Assembly (NCBI RefSeq): GCF_003121985.1
Contig: NZ_QEWP01000003.1
Span: 62,001-126,000 of the forward strand
Length of the DNA: 64,000 nucleotides
Reading direction: 5' to 3'
DNA from: Marinilabilia rubra
GTDB lineage: Bacteria; Bacteroidota; Bacteroidia; Bacteroidales; Marinilabiliaceae
Made by a program: the position numbers and the translations under genes. Of the stretch, positions 19,501-28,287 are shown piece after piece. Numbering within the stretch: the first letter of the stretch is position 1; every line of letters starts with the position of its first letter. The notes beneath the pieces are model-generated. The model saw only the letters and a list, made by a program, of their open reading frames with translations, had not been told where the DNA came from and did no database searches.

Positions 19501-22500
19501 GCTTCTGACGGCCGGTGTACAAAAACAGATAGCGTGGAAATCGCTTACTATACATTGCCAACATTAGAACTCAATGATACTGAGTCTTGCGATAACGTGG
19601 ACTTTAGACTTGAATTGCCAGCCGGACTTTCCTCTCAGACTGCCTCCTACTGGTGGTCACGCGACGGGACTTCTGACCAGGGACCTCCCAATAGCAGCTG
19701 GGCCGTTTCTCAGGAAGGAGATTACACATTGAGCATTACAGATAATAACGGATGTAATATTTCCGATGGTTTTTATCTTACCCGGTTAAATGTACCCACC
19801 CTGAACATAGAAGCGGACGATGTTTGCGAGGGAGATACCATCAGAATAGAAACCCCCAATCACAGTTTCACCAGCTTTGAATGGACACTTCAAAGCGATC
19901 CGGGAAATATAATCAGTGCTTTACGTTTTGCACGCGTAATCCAGGCCGGAACATATGAGCTTCAAGCCACACAGGACAATGGGTGCTCCGCAACGGCATC
20001 TACAACTGTAGGATTTTTGGACGCTCCCGATTTTAACCTCACGGATGTCGTCAGTTGCCCTAACGCTAACGTTTCCATTGCAGTGGAAAACTGGCAACCA
20101 GCCAACGGAACGCCCTCCTCTCCTGTTTCTTATGAATGGAGTACGCCCAGTCCAAGAACCCCCTATTCAACAAACCCATCAATTGACAACCCTCCTGCCG
20201 GCAAGTATTACCTCACAGCGTTCGACGACAGATGCTCAAAGACTGACAGTGTGGAGATAGTATACCATTCGGTTCCGGATATTCAACTTTCTGATGCGGA
20301 GACCTGCCTGAACGATCCTTACACTCTGGAAATTCCAGCGGCTTTGGCTCCCTCCACGACATCATACCATTGGTCCCGAAATGGCACGCCTGATCAAGGG
20401 CCAGCAAACAGAAACTGGGATGTGGCCCAAACCGGATATTATTCCCTCAACATCACAGATAACAATGGGTGTTCTTTACAGGATAGTCTTTTCCTAAATA
20501 TCCTGTCTGTAGCAGGTTTAAACGTTCCTGCCGATGACATCTGTTCTGGAGATACAACAATTCTGGAGCCTGACAACTCTGCTTTCACAAAATTTGCCTG
20601 GACTTTGCAAAGCAATCCCACCGATACCATCAGCAAATCAGGTTCATTAGAAGTTTCTCAAAGTGGCAACTATGTTTTAACGGCCTGGCAGGATAACGGC
20701 TGTTTTGAAACAACCACTGCCAGTGTCAATATCCTTAACACTCCTGATTTTGACCTGACAGATGTTACAGGATGCCCCAACGAGACTGTTTCTATTGGTT
20801 TGGAGAACTGGCAACCGGCCAACGGAGCTCCATCAAGCCCCGTCTCCTTCAATTGGATTGAAGCAAGCCGGGGGGATACTATTTCAACTCAACCAACCAT
20901 TGAAAATCCCCGGGCCGGAAAATACTACCTGACTGCTGCTGATGCAAAATGCAACCATACAGACAGTGTCAACATATCCTACTATACATTACCCGACATC
21001 CGACTCAGGGATGCAGAAACCTGCGACAATGAATCCCGACTATTGGAAATCCCCCCCACGTTAGTGCCTGTTACCAATACCTTTCGTTGGTCGCGAAACG
21101 GAACTTCTGATGTCGGCCCGGTTGACAGCAATTGGAGTGTCAGTCAACCGGGGGATTATACATTGACACTGACAGACAACAACGGATGTACCAGCGCTGA
21201 TTCACTTTCACTCACCCACCTGGACTCGCCTTCTTTCAGCTTAGGTACAGATAGAAACAAATGTGCCGGGGATACTATTATGATAAATATCGATCCGCTT
21301 TTTGAAAGATATGAATGGAACGGCAACCACACTGATGGTCAAACTAACTTTATGGCAACCACCTTCACAGGCACATACAGCCTTCAAATATGGGGAGACA
21401 ACGGTTGTTCTTCAACAGAACAGGTGGACATTGCCGTAAACCCGTTACCAGCTTTAGACCTTGGACCTGACATTGAAGGATGTGCCGGAGAAACTGCAAC
21501 TCTTAATACCCCTCCCTATCCGGAAATTTATTGGTCGAACGGAGAACAAGGTGTGACCTCAGTAAAAGTTGAAAGAGGGAAACATACAGTAAGGGTGGTT
21601 GACAACAACGGTTGCTCTGCTAAAGATTCCATGAATTTAACCTGGTATCCTGTTCCTTCTGTTGACCTGGGCCCCGACCTTTTCATTTGTCCGGTTGAAT
21701 ACCCTTTGGATATTGAAGCTCCCTCAGGCTTTCAAAATTATAAATGGCACAATGGTCAAACAAACAGGTCCATAACCGCCAATCTGTTGGATACACTCAA
21801 CAAGGTTACTGTAACTGATCAACGTGGTTGTAAAGGATGGGATACCAAAGTGGTTTCAACCTTTGCAACGCCCGGTTACACTTTAGGCAATGACACCTCG
21901 GCCTGCGAACCGGATGAGATAGTTTTAAATGCAGGAAATGAAATTCGATCAACATATGCAGGAGAAGAGCAGGTTTCGTTTATCCGGAGTTACTCATGGA
22001 GCAGCGGGACAACTCAGCAGACCGACACCGTGGACCAATCCGGAACCATGTGGGTAGAAGTTTTCGATGGTTGCTTTTATCTGAGAGATTCCATTGATAT
22101 TGAGTTTTACCCTGCTCCGGAAATCACCGCCCTTGACACCACCTATTATGCCCAGGTAAGCGTAATGGCTGAAAACGGATCGGAGCCCTACTACTATGGA
22201 CTGGACAATGAAACCAACCTTCAGCCCGGGAAGACTTTTAAAAATGTAGAAAACGGAGAGCATACTGCCTATGTTGAAGATCAAAACGGATGTACTGCCC
22301 TCACGGTTTTCAATTTAGATTCTCAATATGACATTGATATTCCGGATTTTTTCACGCCCAACAGCGATGGATTTAATGACACCTGGGAGATTGACGGACT
22401 GGAAAGACTTCCTGAGTCCATTGTATCCATATTCGACAGATATGGAAAATTATTAAGGGAATTCAATGCTGCGGAGACCATTTCATGGGATGGTGAATAC

Positions 22501-22596
22501 CTGAATAAACCAGTGCCCTCGGATGATTACTGGTATGTTATTCACCTAAAACCAATTGATAAATTAATAAAAGGACATGTAACCATTAAAAGATAA
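16525..22596 (+). CDS. Giant IgGFc_binding and Ig-repeat surface protein with CHU_C domain
   Basis: This 2023-residue protein has a signal peptide ending SFSQ, directly followed by VGTSFWFVAPE, a typical IgGFc_binding start (domain about 25-450). About fifteen Ig/PKD-like modules follow (about 470-1920), most with a Cys in a C-x-G-(D/E)-T motif and another in NGC or NSC. Within them a block of three modules is repeated three times. The C-terminus (about 1930-2023) is a CHU_C domain with FFTPNSDGFNDTW and GHVTIKR. It is therefore a T9SS substrate on the cell surface or secreted. A PorP/SprF gene follows 77 bp downstream. Binding partners are unknown; the IgGFc name reflects homology to a mammalian protein, not shown function. 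Confidence 0.88.
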   Translation: MNAFSKRSLLLLILILLSLGKSFSQVGTSFWFVAPEVSREHGDDPVSFRITAFDQPSSVEISMPANGFSDQITVPANSQVNYEGLSNLNLIENRPANQVLDKGILITSDEDISIYYDVADNHNPDKFTLKADNALGTEFFVPSQKAFDNHNYSNHPAREHIDIVATENNTEIEIIPADDVMGHNAGDTIRITLNRGETYGLVATNDGERADRHLGGTEIQSNNPIAVTISDDSIERPTDPGHWDLIGDQLIPTDLLGTEYIAMHTLYGESIKTDQKVFILATEDDTYLAVDGVYKATLSKGELHELTIGNNAVYIETDKPAYAYQVTGIPPSDNDNATRGTELGSAILPNITCTGSSSVSFTRVLGDRFFVQLMTKESDRNSFSISGPNDSNNAPPTGYLNNPNWVQVPGTGLNGEEAWYSAVIQMGWDNGVGIATGNPYTIENRGLFHMSILDENSVSMSFGYFSDYSTLRINGLTMECMGQTVTLETEDPMLSYYWFSSADPYNHFSEDRSVEITESGQYWVNAEIESGGCFLTDTIDVEFRTPEFTLGNDTVVCPGETVTYDIQATNPGDSFLWSPGGETTRDISVSPNPGEDLDIALTVTDDMGCSSTDDVTVSGYSAPSINWNISGNDVCLGDTIQTTENMARYQWTVNGVADPADTLSYIEANVDGTYELTVWTDNLCSETQSLDLTVHDLPVINLSDEWACPGENGTFTLSGFNSYLWSDGSTSSSMTTNVADSVAVTVADNYGCISTDSAYFGIYDQNAFTLFNDTTSCENGDLQLQADAGYFNYQWTFYQNGTGAGQLLSTNTSTHSITSAATFNEGQYSLTAQDLNGCEVQGDLYLTILDVPDLNIQADDICRGDTIRIQTPDPSFTSFAWTVESNPNDTISKLRFARVAQAGTYDLKAWQDNSCFADASTTIGFLDAPDFDLTDVNACPNETVTIGVENWQPANSSVSSPANYIWSTAGPKTPYSTNPTLNNPPEGKYYLTASDGRCTKTDSVEIAYYTLPTLELNDTESCDNVDFRLELPAGLSSQTASYWWSRDGTSDQGPPNSSWAVSQEGDYTLSITDNNGCNISDGFYLTRLNVPTLNIEADDVCEGDTIRIETPNHSFTSFEWTLQSDPGNIISALRFARVIQAGTYELQATQDNGCSATASTTVGFLDAPDFNLTDVVSCPNANVSIAVENWQPANGTPSSPVSYEWSTPSPRTPYSTNPSIDNPPAGKYYLTAFDDRCSKTDSVEIVYHSVPDIQLSDAETCLNDPYTLEIPAALAPSTTSYHWSRNGTPDQGPANRNWDVAQTGYYSLNITDNNGCSLQDSLFLNILSVAGLNVPADDICSGDTTILEPDNSAFTKFAWTLQSNPTDTISKSGSLEVSQSGNYVLTAWQDNGCFETTTASVNILNTPDFDLTDVTGCPNETVSIGLENWQPANGAPSSPVSFNWIEASRGDTISTQPTIENPRAGKYYLTAADAKCNHTDSVNISYYTLPDIRLRDAETCDNESRLLEIPPTLVPVTNTFRWSRNGTSDVGPVDSNWSVSQPGDYTLTLTDNNGCTSADSLSLTHLDSPSFSLGTDRNKCAGDTIMINIDPLFERYEWNGNHTDGQTNFMATTFTGTYSLQIWGDNGCSSTEQVDIAVNPLPALDLGPDIEGCAGETATLNTPPYPEIYWSNGEQGVTSVKVERGKHTVRVVDNNGCSAKDSMNLTWYPVPSVDLGPDLFICPVEYPLDIEAPSGFQNYKWHNGQTNRSITANLLDTLNKVTVTDQRGCKGWDTKVVSTFATPGYTLGNDTSACEPDEIVLNAGNEIRSTYAGEEQVSFIRSYSWSSGTTQQTDTVDQSGTMWVEVFDGCFYLRDSIDIEFYPAPEITALDTTYYAQVSVMAENGSEPYYYGLDNETNLQPGKTFKNVENGEHTAYVEDQNGCTALTVFNLDSQYDIDIPDFFTPNSDGFNDTWEIDGLERLPESIVSIFDRYGKLLREFNAAETISWDGEYLNKPVPSDDYWYVIHLKPIDKLIKGHVTIKR
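19069..21222 (+). repeat. Three tandem three-module super-repeats of about 240 residues
   Basis: Units of about 715-720 bp begin near 19069, 19789 and 20508. Each encodes the same ordered trio of Ig-like modules, recognisable by ADD(I/V)C, then ENWQPAN, then a W-S-R-(D/N)-G-T motif. The copies are clearly diverged, unlike the Calx-beta array, so this is an older duplication. Confidence 0.8.
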
Positions 22597-22673
22597 AAAA
22601 ACACATTGAAGGAGAAACAACCAAATTCCCCTCAACAAGCTAAAGCCCAACACTCCTTAAAAACCCTGTATTA

Positions 22674-23714
22674 ATGAGAAAACTAATTCTGATGCTGTTC
22701 CTGTGGACATTTGTACTCCCGGCTTTTGGACAGAAATATTTTATTACTAATCAATATGTATATGATCTGTTTTTGGTAAATCCTGCAGATGCCGGTAATA
22801 ACAATAACTGCATTACCTTTAATGGATTTTACCAAAAACAATGGTTTGGTGTAGACCTGGCCCCCACAACCCAGCTGTTTTCATTCCAAACCCCGGTTGT
22901 CCAAAATCTGGGATCGGGCACCTATGTATTTAATGACCGGAACGGTAACTTCAAGCGCATGGGCTTACAACAATCCCTTTCGGCAGAGGTTATATTGCGC
23001 GAAAACCGCCATGGTTTTACTTCTCTTCATTTTGGCATCTCTGCATTTTTGGAACAAAGCTCAATCAATTACAGCAACATCGATGGAGGTGTGGGGTTAG
23101 ACCCAATTATTACCGCAGGCAGCGAAAACGGATCGGGCTTTAACATCAATACGGGTGTGATGCTTGAAATCAACAATCACCACATTGGCATTGCAGCCTC
23201 CAATCTTTTGGGCCAGAACAATCCGATGTACAAGTCGGAATGGGAACCTTCAAACGGTGCGGACATTCACATTCATGCAGGAACTTCCTATAAAATTCCT
23301 GACCGGGATATTTATATTGATCCCCTGGTTTATTACCGGCGCAGCTCTGATAGAGACACCCGCTTCGATGCCAACCTAAAACTGTATATGCCGACCCTGG
23401 ATCCTAAATTTGCCTTTTGGGGTATTCTTGCCTACCGCCGAAGCATGGACGACCGCCTGGGAAAAGATCTGGGACTGGGGACTACCATTGGAATAGACTA
23501 TCAGAACTTCTCATTTGGTATCGAACATCAATTGGGAATGACCCCTGCCCAAAAAAGGTTTGGCAGTGCTTTCATACTGGTTGCAAGCTACCGCATCTGT
23601 GCCGGAAAAAACAAGGGGGCCATGCCATGTACTCAGAAAGATGCTATCATCAAAGCGGCACAAAGGAGTAAAAAAAGAGGCCTGAAAGGCGTAAAAGATG
23701 CACATAACCATTGA
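22674..23714 (+). CDS. PorP/SprF family type IX secretion protein (second copy)
   Basis: This 346-residue outer-membrane protein has a signal peptide ending near AFGQ. It is followed by the variant family signature LFLVNPADAGNNN and a barrel-like remainder. Compared with the other two copies it lacks the QYT-QYM motif and has a longer basic C-terminal tail (KKRGLKG). It lies 77 bp after the IgGFc_binding protein, which is its likely secretion partner by analogy with SprB/SprF. Confidence 0.83.
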   Translation: MRKLILMLFLWTFVLPAFGQKYFITNQYVYDLFLVNPADAGNNNNCITFNGFYQKQWFGVDLAPTTQLFSFQTPVVQNLGSGTYVFNDRNGNFKRMGLQQSLSAEVILRENRHGFTSLHFGISAFLEQSSINYSNIDGGVGLDPIITAGSENGSGFNINTGVMLEINNHHIGIAASNLLGQNNPMYKSEWEPSNGADIHIHAGTSYKIPDRDIYIDPLVYYRRSSDRDTRFDANLKLYMPTLDPKFAFWGILAYRRSMDDRLGKDLGLGTTIGIDYQNFSFGIEHQLGMTPAQKRFGSAFILVASYRICAGKNKGAMPCTQKDAIIKAAQRSKKRGLKGVKDAHNH

Positions 23715-23803
23715 AAATGTTTTTCTTTGTATTTACAATAGTTTACAAAGTAGGAAAACACTATTTTTAAAAAAGCTTTGATCCCGGAATCAGATATATT
23801 CAA

Positions 23804-24760
23804 ATGAAGAATTTTCTTCAAAAAATCACCTTAATCGGACTCTTAATGCTCTTCACAGCAAGTGGAGGGCTAAACAGTGCATCCCTTCATTCCGCAGAGA
23901 AGGCAACAACCTCATCTTCGGAGGTAACTGCCAACCACGATTACATATCCATGTATGAAAACGGCTCATGGATTATATCTGTAACCAATAACGATTATGG
24001 GCTGAGCAAAGGCATCAGCAGCTTAGCTCTTCCCGGTAATCCCGCCCATGGAACCGCTAAAATACTGAATGATTACAGTATTATTTATACCCCAAACCTC
24101 TATTTTAAGGGGAAGGATAATTTCACCTATAAAGTTTGCAATACCAACGGAAACTGTGATGAAGCTACCGTTTCGGTAACAGTCGAAGACTTTGATTTCA
24201 TGCCAGGCCCCCTAAATGACACCGTCACCTATTTCAGCGACAGCAGTTCGGTTTTTAAGGTTTTGGTAAACGATGCAGACTTATATGACTTGCCGCTTAA
24301 ACTTACCATTGCCCGGGACCTTAATTTCGGGTTTTCAGAGATCACCAATAATCAGGAAATAAAAATCCATTTCACGAGTTATTTTCTTGGGAAAGATTCA
24401 TTAACCTACCGGGTTTGCGATAATGAAGGTGATTGTGGAGAAGCCACCTTGTTTATCAACCGCCATCACGATGCGTCATCAGACATTTTAATACCTGAGG
24501 GGTTTTCACCCAACAAAGATGGCTTCAACGATGTATTCAGGATTCCGGACTTTGATTACTATACCAATATGTCGCTTACAGTATTTAACCGTAATGGCAT
24601 CCTTGTATTTGAATCTTCCGATTACCGGAATAACTGGGACGGGATAGCAAATACAGGCCCCATTAAAGGACAGATAGTGCCCAAAGGTGTATATTTCTAT
24701 ATTTTAAAACCAGGTGGAAGCGAACAACAGTTTAAAGGCAATTTATTCATCAGCCATTAA
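23804..24760 (+). CDS. Small cadherin-like exported protein with CHU_C domain
   Basis: This 318-residue protein has a signal peptide (about 1-27). Two cadherin-like domains follow (about 43-130 and 133-222); both carry a K-D-(N/S)-(F/L)-T-Y-(K/R)-V-C motif followed by an N-x-x-G-(N/D)-C. A CHU_C domain (about 230-318) carries FSPNKDGFNDVF and ends GNLFISH. It is a minimal version of the large surface proteins upstream and resembles the cadherin-plus-CHU_C end of the first adhesin. Its neighbour 24 bp downstream is PorP/SprF, so the two probably form one operon. Confidence 0.85.
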   Translation: MKNFLQKITLIGLLMLFTASGGLNSASLHSAEKATTSSSEVTANHDYISMYENGSWIISVTNNDYGLSKGISSLALPGNPAHGTAKILNDYSIIYTPNLYFKGKDNFTYKVCNTNGNCDEATVSVTVEDFDFMPGPLNDTVTYFSDSSSVFKVLVNDADLYDLPLKLTIARDLNFGFSEITNNQEIKIHFTSYFLGKDSLTYRVCDNEGDCGEATLFINRHHDASSDILIPEGFSPNKDGFNDVFRIPDFDYYTNMSLTVFNRNGILVFESSDYRNNWDGIANTGPIKGQIVPKGVYFYILKPGGSEQQFKGNLFISH

Positions 24761-24784
24761 AACCAGACAATACCGGAAAAAAGA

Positions 24785-25771
24785 ATGGGCCGAAAAAAAG
24801 TCTATACAATAATCGTTTTCTTTTTCATGAGCGGACTGTCACTTACAGTCCAAGCCCAACAGTCCCCTGCATATACCCAGTATATGACCAACCCCATTCT
24901 TCTGAATCCTGCCTTTGCCGGAAACCGAAATTCTGTTGCAGTAGATTTATTTACACGCCGCCAATGGATCGGCATAGAGGGAGCCCCTTCCACCTATTAC
25001 GCCGGCATACATGCACCTCTTAATCAGTCTAAAGTTTCTCTGGGAGCAGAGCTGTTCTCCAATAGTGCCGGACCTTTAATGTATAACTCCCTTTCATTCG
25101 ACTATGCCTACTTATTACGGATTTCCAGGAGATCCTTTCTCTCTGTTGGATTGAGAGCCGGAGTTGATCATTTTAATCTGGACTTGCAAAACCTGGAAGT
25201 GATTGACTACAATGATCCCGAGTTTGCCAACAGCATTGAAAACGAATTCCGTCCATCTTTGGGGCTGGGCATGGTCTATTTTACGCCAAGGTGGTACTTC
25301 TCGGCTTCCATGCCGCATTACTCATTTTCGGAGATGCCATGGTCCTCCGGATCTGCAAGTCAGTTCCAAACTGATCAACAAATCAACCTTACCGGAGGGG
25401 CGAATTTCAACATAACAAGAGAGCTTAACCTCAAATTTTCCGGTATTCACAGAATGGTGCAATCCGGCATCTCATCAACCGATATTAGCATTATGATTCG
25501 TCATTCAGAGGGTCTCAAAGGCGGTCTGACCCACAGGCTCAATCTCGCTGCCGGACTCCTGCTTGGGCTACAAATCAACAACGAAATTGGAATTCTCTAT
25601 TCATTTGAATTTCCTACCCATCCAAATCCAATCGTTCAGCGCGGCAGTCATGAACTGACACTTACTTTCGACTTCACCCGGTACATCAAACCCAATCGTG
25701 ACCGCCGCTTCCTGCACCGTAAGAAGAAAGAAGACACTGAAGAGCAAATGAATTCCATCAGATATTTCTAA
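24785..25771 (+). CDS. PorP/SprF family type IX secretion protein (third copy)
   Basis: This 328-residue protein has a signal peptide ending VQAQ. The canonical start follows: AYTQYMTNP...NPAFAGNRN, then RRQWIGIEGAPSTYY. It is closer in sequence to the copy at 7237 than to the one at 22674. The C-terminus carries a basic extension (RRFLHRKKKE). It is paired with the small CHU_C protein upstream. No further gene follows in the same operon; a 383-bp gap precedes glgX. Confidence 0.88.
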   Translation: MGRKKVYTIIVFFFMSGLSLTVQAQQSPAYTQYMTNPILLNPAFAGNRNSVAVDLFTRRQWIGIEGAPSTYYAGIHAPLNQSKVSLGAELFSNSAGPLMYNSLSFDYAYLLRISRRSFLSVGLRAGVDHFNLDLQNLEVIDYNDPEFANSIENEFRPSLGLGMVYFTPRWYFSASMPHYSFSEMPWSSGSASQFQTDQQINLTGGANFNITRELNLKFSGIHRMVQSGISSTDISIMIRHSEGLKGGLTHRLNLAAGLLLGLQINNEIGILYSFEFPTHPNPIVQRGSHELTLTFDFTRYIKPNRDRRFLHRKKKEDTEEQMNSIRYF

Positions 25772-26154
25772 TTCTCATTGATATTGGTTAAATTTTGATG
25801 TAATATGGTATTCTCAAAAGATCTTGAAATTTAAAGATTAATACTCTGATAAAATTTTACAAAAGCTTTTAATCAATTATTAAAAGCCAAAAGATGTTTT
25901 GTGTAAAAATACAGATCTTCAATGTCATACGATTCATCTTAAGTCTTACCTGACTGCCGTCAGGCAGGTATCTAAAAATCTAACGGCCTATTGAAAGATC
26001 TTACAGGATTGTAAAGAATGAAATACTGCAGCTTAAATACCAAATCCGAATCTGTTAAGTTCATAATCCAAACAGATTAAAACAATAAACAATTGTTTTC
26101 AGCAAAATGCCAAACCATCCGGTTTTTATGCTGTTTATACAAAAAACAACTTAT
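25772..26154. other. Intergenic gap with a palindromic repeat at 25948-25969
   Basis: The gap between the third PorP/SprF gene and glgX is AT-rich and holds no convincing gene. It contains the palindrome ACCTGACTGCCGTCAGGCAGGT, an inverted relative of the one at 10906-10927. I see no clear promoter match for glgX. Confidence 0.6.
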
Positions 26155-28287
26155 ATGTCTGAACCTGTAAAAACTTGGCCCGGCCGGCCTTATCCTCTGG
26201 GTGCCACTTACGACGGTAAAGGTGTCAATTTCGCCCTTTTTGCCGACAACGCTCATGGCGTTGAATTGTGCCTTTTTGATGCCGCCGGAAATGAAACCCG
26301 AATTAAAGTTAAAGAACGAACGCACAACAACTGGCACGCCTACCTTCCCGGAGTAAAGCCCGGACAGCGCTATGGTTACAGAATTCACGGTCCCTATGAG
26401 CCTGAAAATGGCATCCGTTTCAATCCAAACAAACTACTTCTTGATCCCTACGCCAAAGCCATTGAAGGAACCATTGAATGGAACGAAGCATCCTATGGCT
26501 ATCAACCCGAAAATGAAGAATTGGATTTGTCTTTTAATGAAACCGACAATGCCCCTTTTGTGCCAAAAGGCGTGATCATCAATGACGCTTTCAATTGGGA
26601 AGATGATAAAAGTCCCGATATTCCGCACCACGAGACAATCATTTATGAAACACATGTCAAAGGGTTTACAAAACTTGCCCCCGAAATACCTGAAAAAATA
26701 AGAGGCACATATGCAGCGCTCTCCCATCCCAAAAGCATTGAATACCTTAAAAAACTTGGAGTTAACACCATCGAGCTGATGCCTGTCCATCAGTTCGTAG
26801 CTGATCACCGTTTGGTAGAAATGGGACTGACCAATTACTGGGGCTACAACACCCTGGGCTTCTTTGCCCCCGATGTGCGCTACTCCTCTTCAGGCTCGAG
26901 TGGCGAACAGGTGTGGGAATTCAAACAGATGGTTAAAGATCTGCACAAGGAAGGTTTTGAGGTAATTCTGGACGTTGTCTACAACCACACTGCCGAAGGA
27001 AATGAAATGGGCCCAACCCTAAGTTTTAGGGGAATTGACAACACCTCCTACTACCGTCTTTCAGAGGAAGACCCAAGATTTTATGTCGATTACACAGGTA
27101 CCGGCAACACTCTCAATACCGTTAACCCTACCATCCTGCGTCTGATCATGGACAGCCTGCGTTACTGGGTTACAGAAATGCATGTGGACGGGTTCAGGTT
27201 TGATCTGGCCCCTGTATTGGCGCGAGAATTTGACGACGTAGACAAATGGGGCTCTTTCTTCGATGTGCTTCATCAGGACCCGGTGCTTTCGCAGGTCAAA
27301 CTAATTGCGGAGCCCTGGGATCTGGGAGAAAACGGATACCAGGTTGGAAACTTCCCCGCCGGATGGATGGAATGGAATGCCAAATACCGTGATTGCATGC
27401 GCGATTTCTGGAAAGGAGAAGATGAAATGTTGCCCGAATTTGCCAATCGCCTTACCGGAAGCTCCGATTTGTATTTCGACAACTGGCGAACACCTTCTGC
27501 AAGCATTAATTTCATTACTGCCCACGATGGTTTCACCCTCCGTGATCTGGTCTCTTACAACAATAAACACAACAAAGCAAACGGAGAAGACAATAACGAT
27601 GGTGAGGACCACAACCGTTCCTACAATTACGGAGTGGAAGGCCCCACAGATGACGAGAACATCAACCAAATAAGAAAACGGCAAATCCGGAATTTCCTCT
27701 CAACCCTGTTCCTTTCCCAGGGGGTTCCCATGCTGGTGGCAGGCGATGAGCTGGGGCGCACCCAGCAAGGCAACAACAACGCTTATTGCCAGGACAATGA
27801 AATTTCCTGGATTGACTGGGAGAATAAAGACAATGAGCTTTTGGAATTCACTTCAAAGCTGATTCACTTCCGCAAAAACCATCCCGTATTTTGCCGCAAA
27901 AAATGGTTCAAGTACCAACCCATCAAAGGCAAAGGGGTTACCGATATTGAGTGGTTCACAATGGAAGGTGAAGAAATGAGCGATGAACACTGGAGTTCAT
28001 CCTTTGCCAAATCGCTGGGTATTTTTCTTTATGGACAGGGAATCCGCACCGTTTCCGAGACTGGGGATCTCATTGTGGATGACAGCTTTTACATCATGTT
28101 TAACTCATACCACGAACCGTTGCCTTTTAAACTTCCGGATCCCAAGTGGGGCAAAAAATGGCAGAAAGTAATGGACAGTTCTGATGCTACTTTTAATGAC
28201 GAGGGTCAGGGAGAAATAAAAAATCCGGGGGAAGAAACGGAGGTAAAAGGCAGATCGGTTGTACTTTTCAAGGAGGTAAAGACATGA
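26155..28287 (+). CDS. glgX: Glycogen debranching enzyme GlgX/TreX type
   Basis: I choose the ATG at 26155, giving 710 residues starting MSEPVKTWPGRPYPLGAT, because family members begin just before this motif; an upstream ATG at 26107 would add 16 unlike residues. A CBM48-like N-terminal domain (about 8-130) precedes a GH13_11 barrel. Catalytic residues are visible: D350 in GFRFDLA, E386 in IAEPWDLG and D458 in TAHDGF. The enzyme hydrolyses alpha-1,6 branches of glycogen or limit dextrins. It overlaps treZ by 4 bp (ATGA) and probably supplies linear maltodextrins to the trehalose pathway encoded next door. Confidence 0.93.
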   Translation: MSEPVKTWPGRPYPLGATYDGKGVNFALFADNAHGVELCLFDAAGNETRIKVKERTHNNWHAYLPGVKPGQRYGYRIHGPYEPENGIRFNPNKLLLDPYAKAIEGTIEWNEASYGYQPENEELDLSFNETDNAPFVPKGVIINDAFNWEDDKSPDIPHHETIIYETHVKGFTKLAPEIPEKIRGTYAALSHPKSIEYLKKLGVNTIELMPVHQFVADHRLVEMGLTNYWGYNTLGFFAPDVRYSSSGSSGEQVWEFKQMVKDLHKEGFEVILDVVYNHTAEGNEMGPTLSFRGIDNTSYYRLSEEDPRFYVDYTGTGNTLNTVNPTILRLIMDSLRYWVTEMHVDGFRFDLAPVLAREFDDVDKWGSFFDVLHQDPVLSQVKLIAEPWDLGENGYQVGNFPAGWMEWNAKYRDCMRDFWKGEDEMLPEFANRLTGSSDLYFDNWRTPSASINFITAHDGFTLRDLVSYNNKHNKANGEDNNDGEDHNRSYNYGVEGPTDDENINQIRKRQIRNFLSTLFLSQGVPMLVAGDELGRTQQGNNNAYCQDNEISWIDWENKDNELLEFTSKLIHFRKNHPVFCRKKWFKYQPIKGKGVTDIEWFTMEGEEMSDEHWSSSFAKSLGIFLYGQGIRTVSETGDLIVDDSFYIMFNSYHEPLPFKLPDPKWGKKWQKVMDSSDATFNDEGQGEIKNPGEETEVKGRSVVLFKEVKT

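Noticed and set aside
26107-26154. Upstream ATG for glgX
   Set aside because: It would add 16 residues with no similarity to GlgX N-termini; the ATG at 26155 fits the family start.
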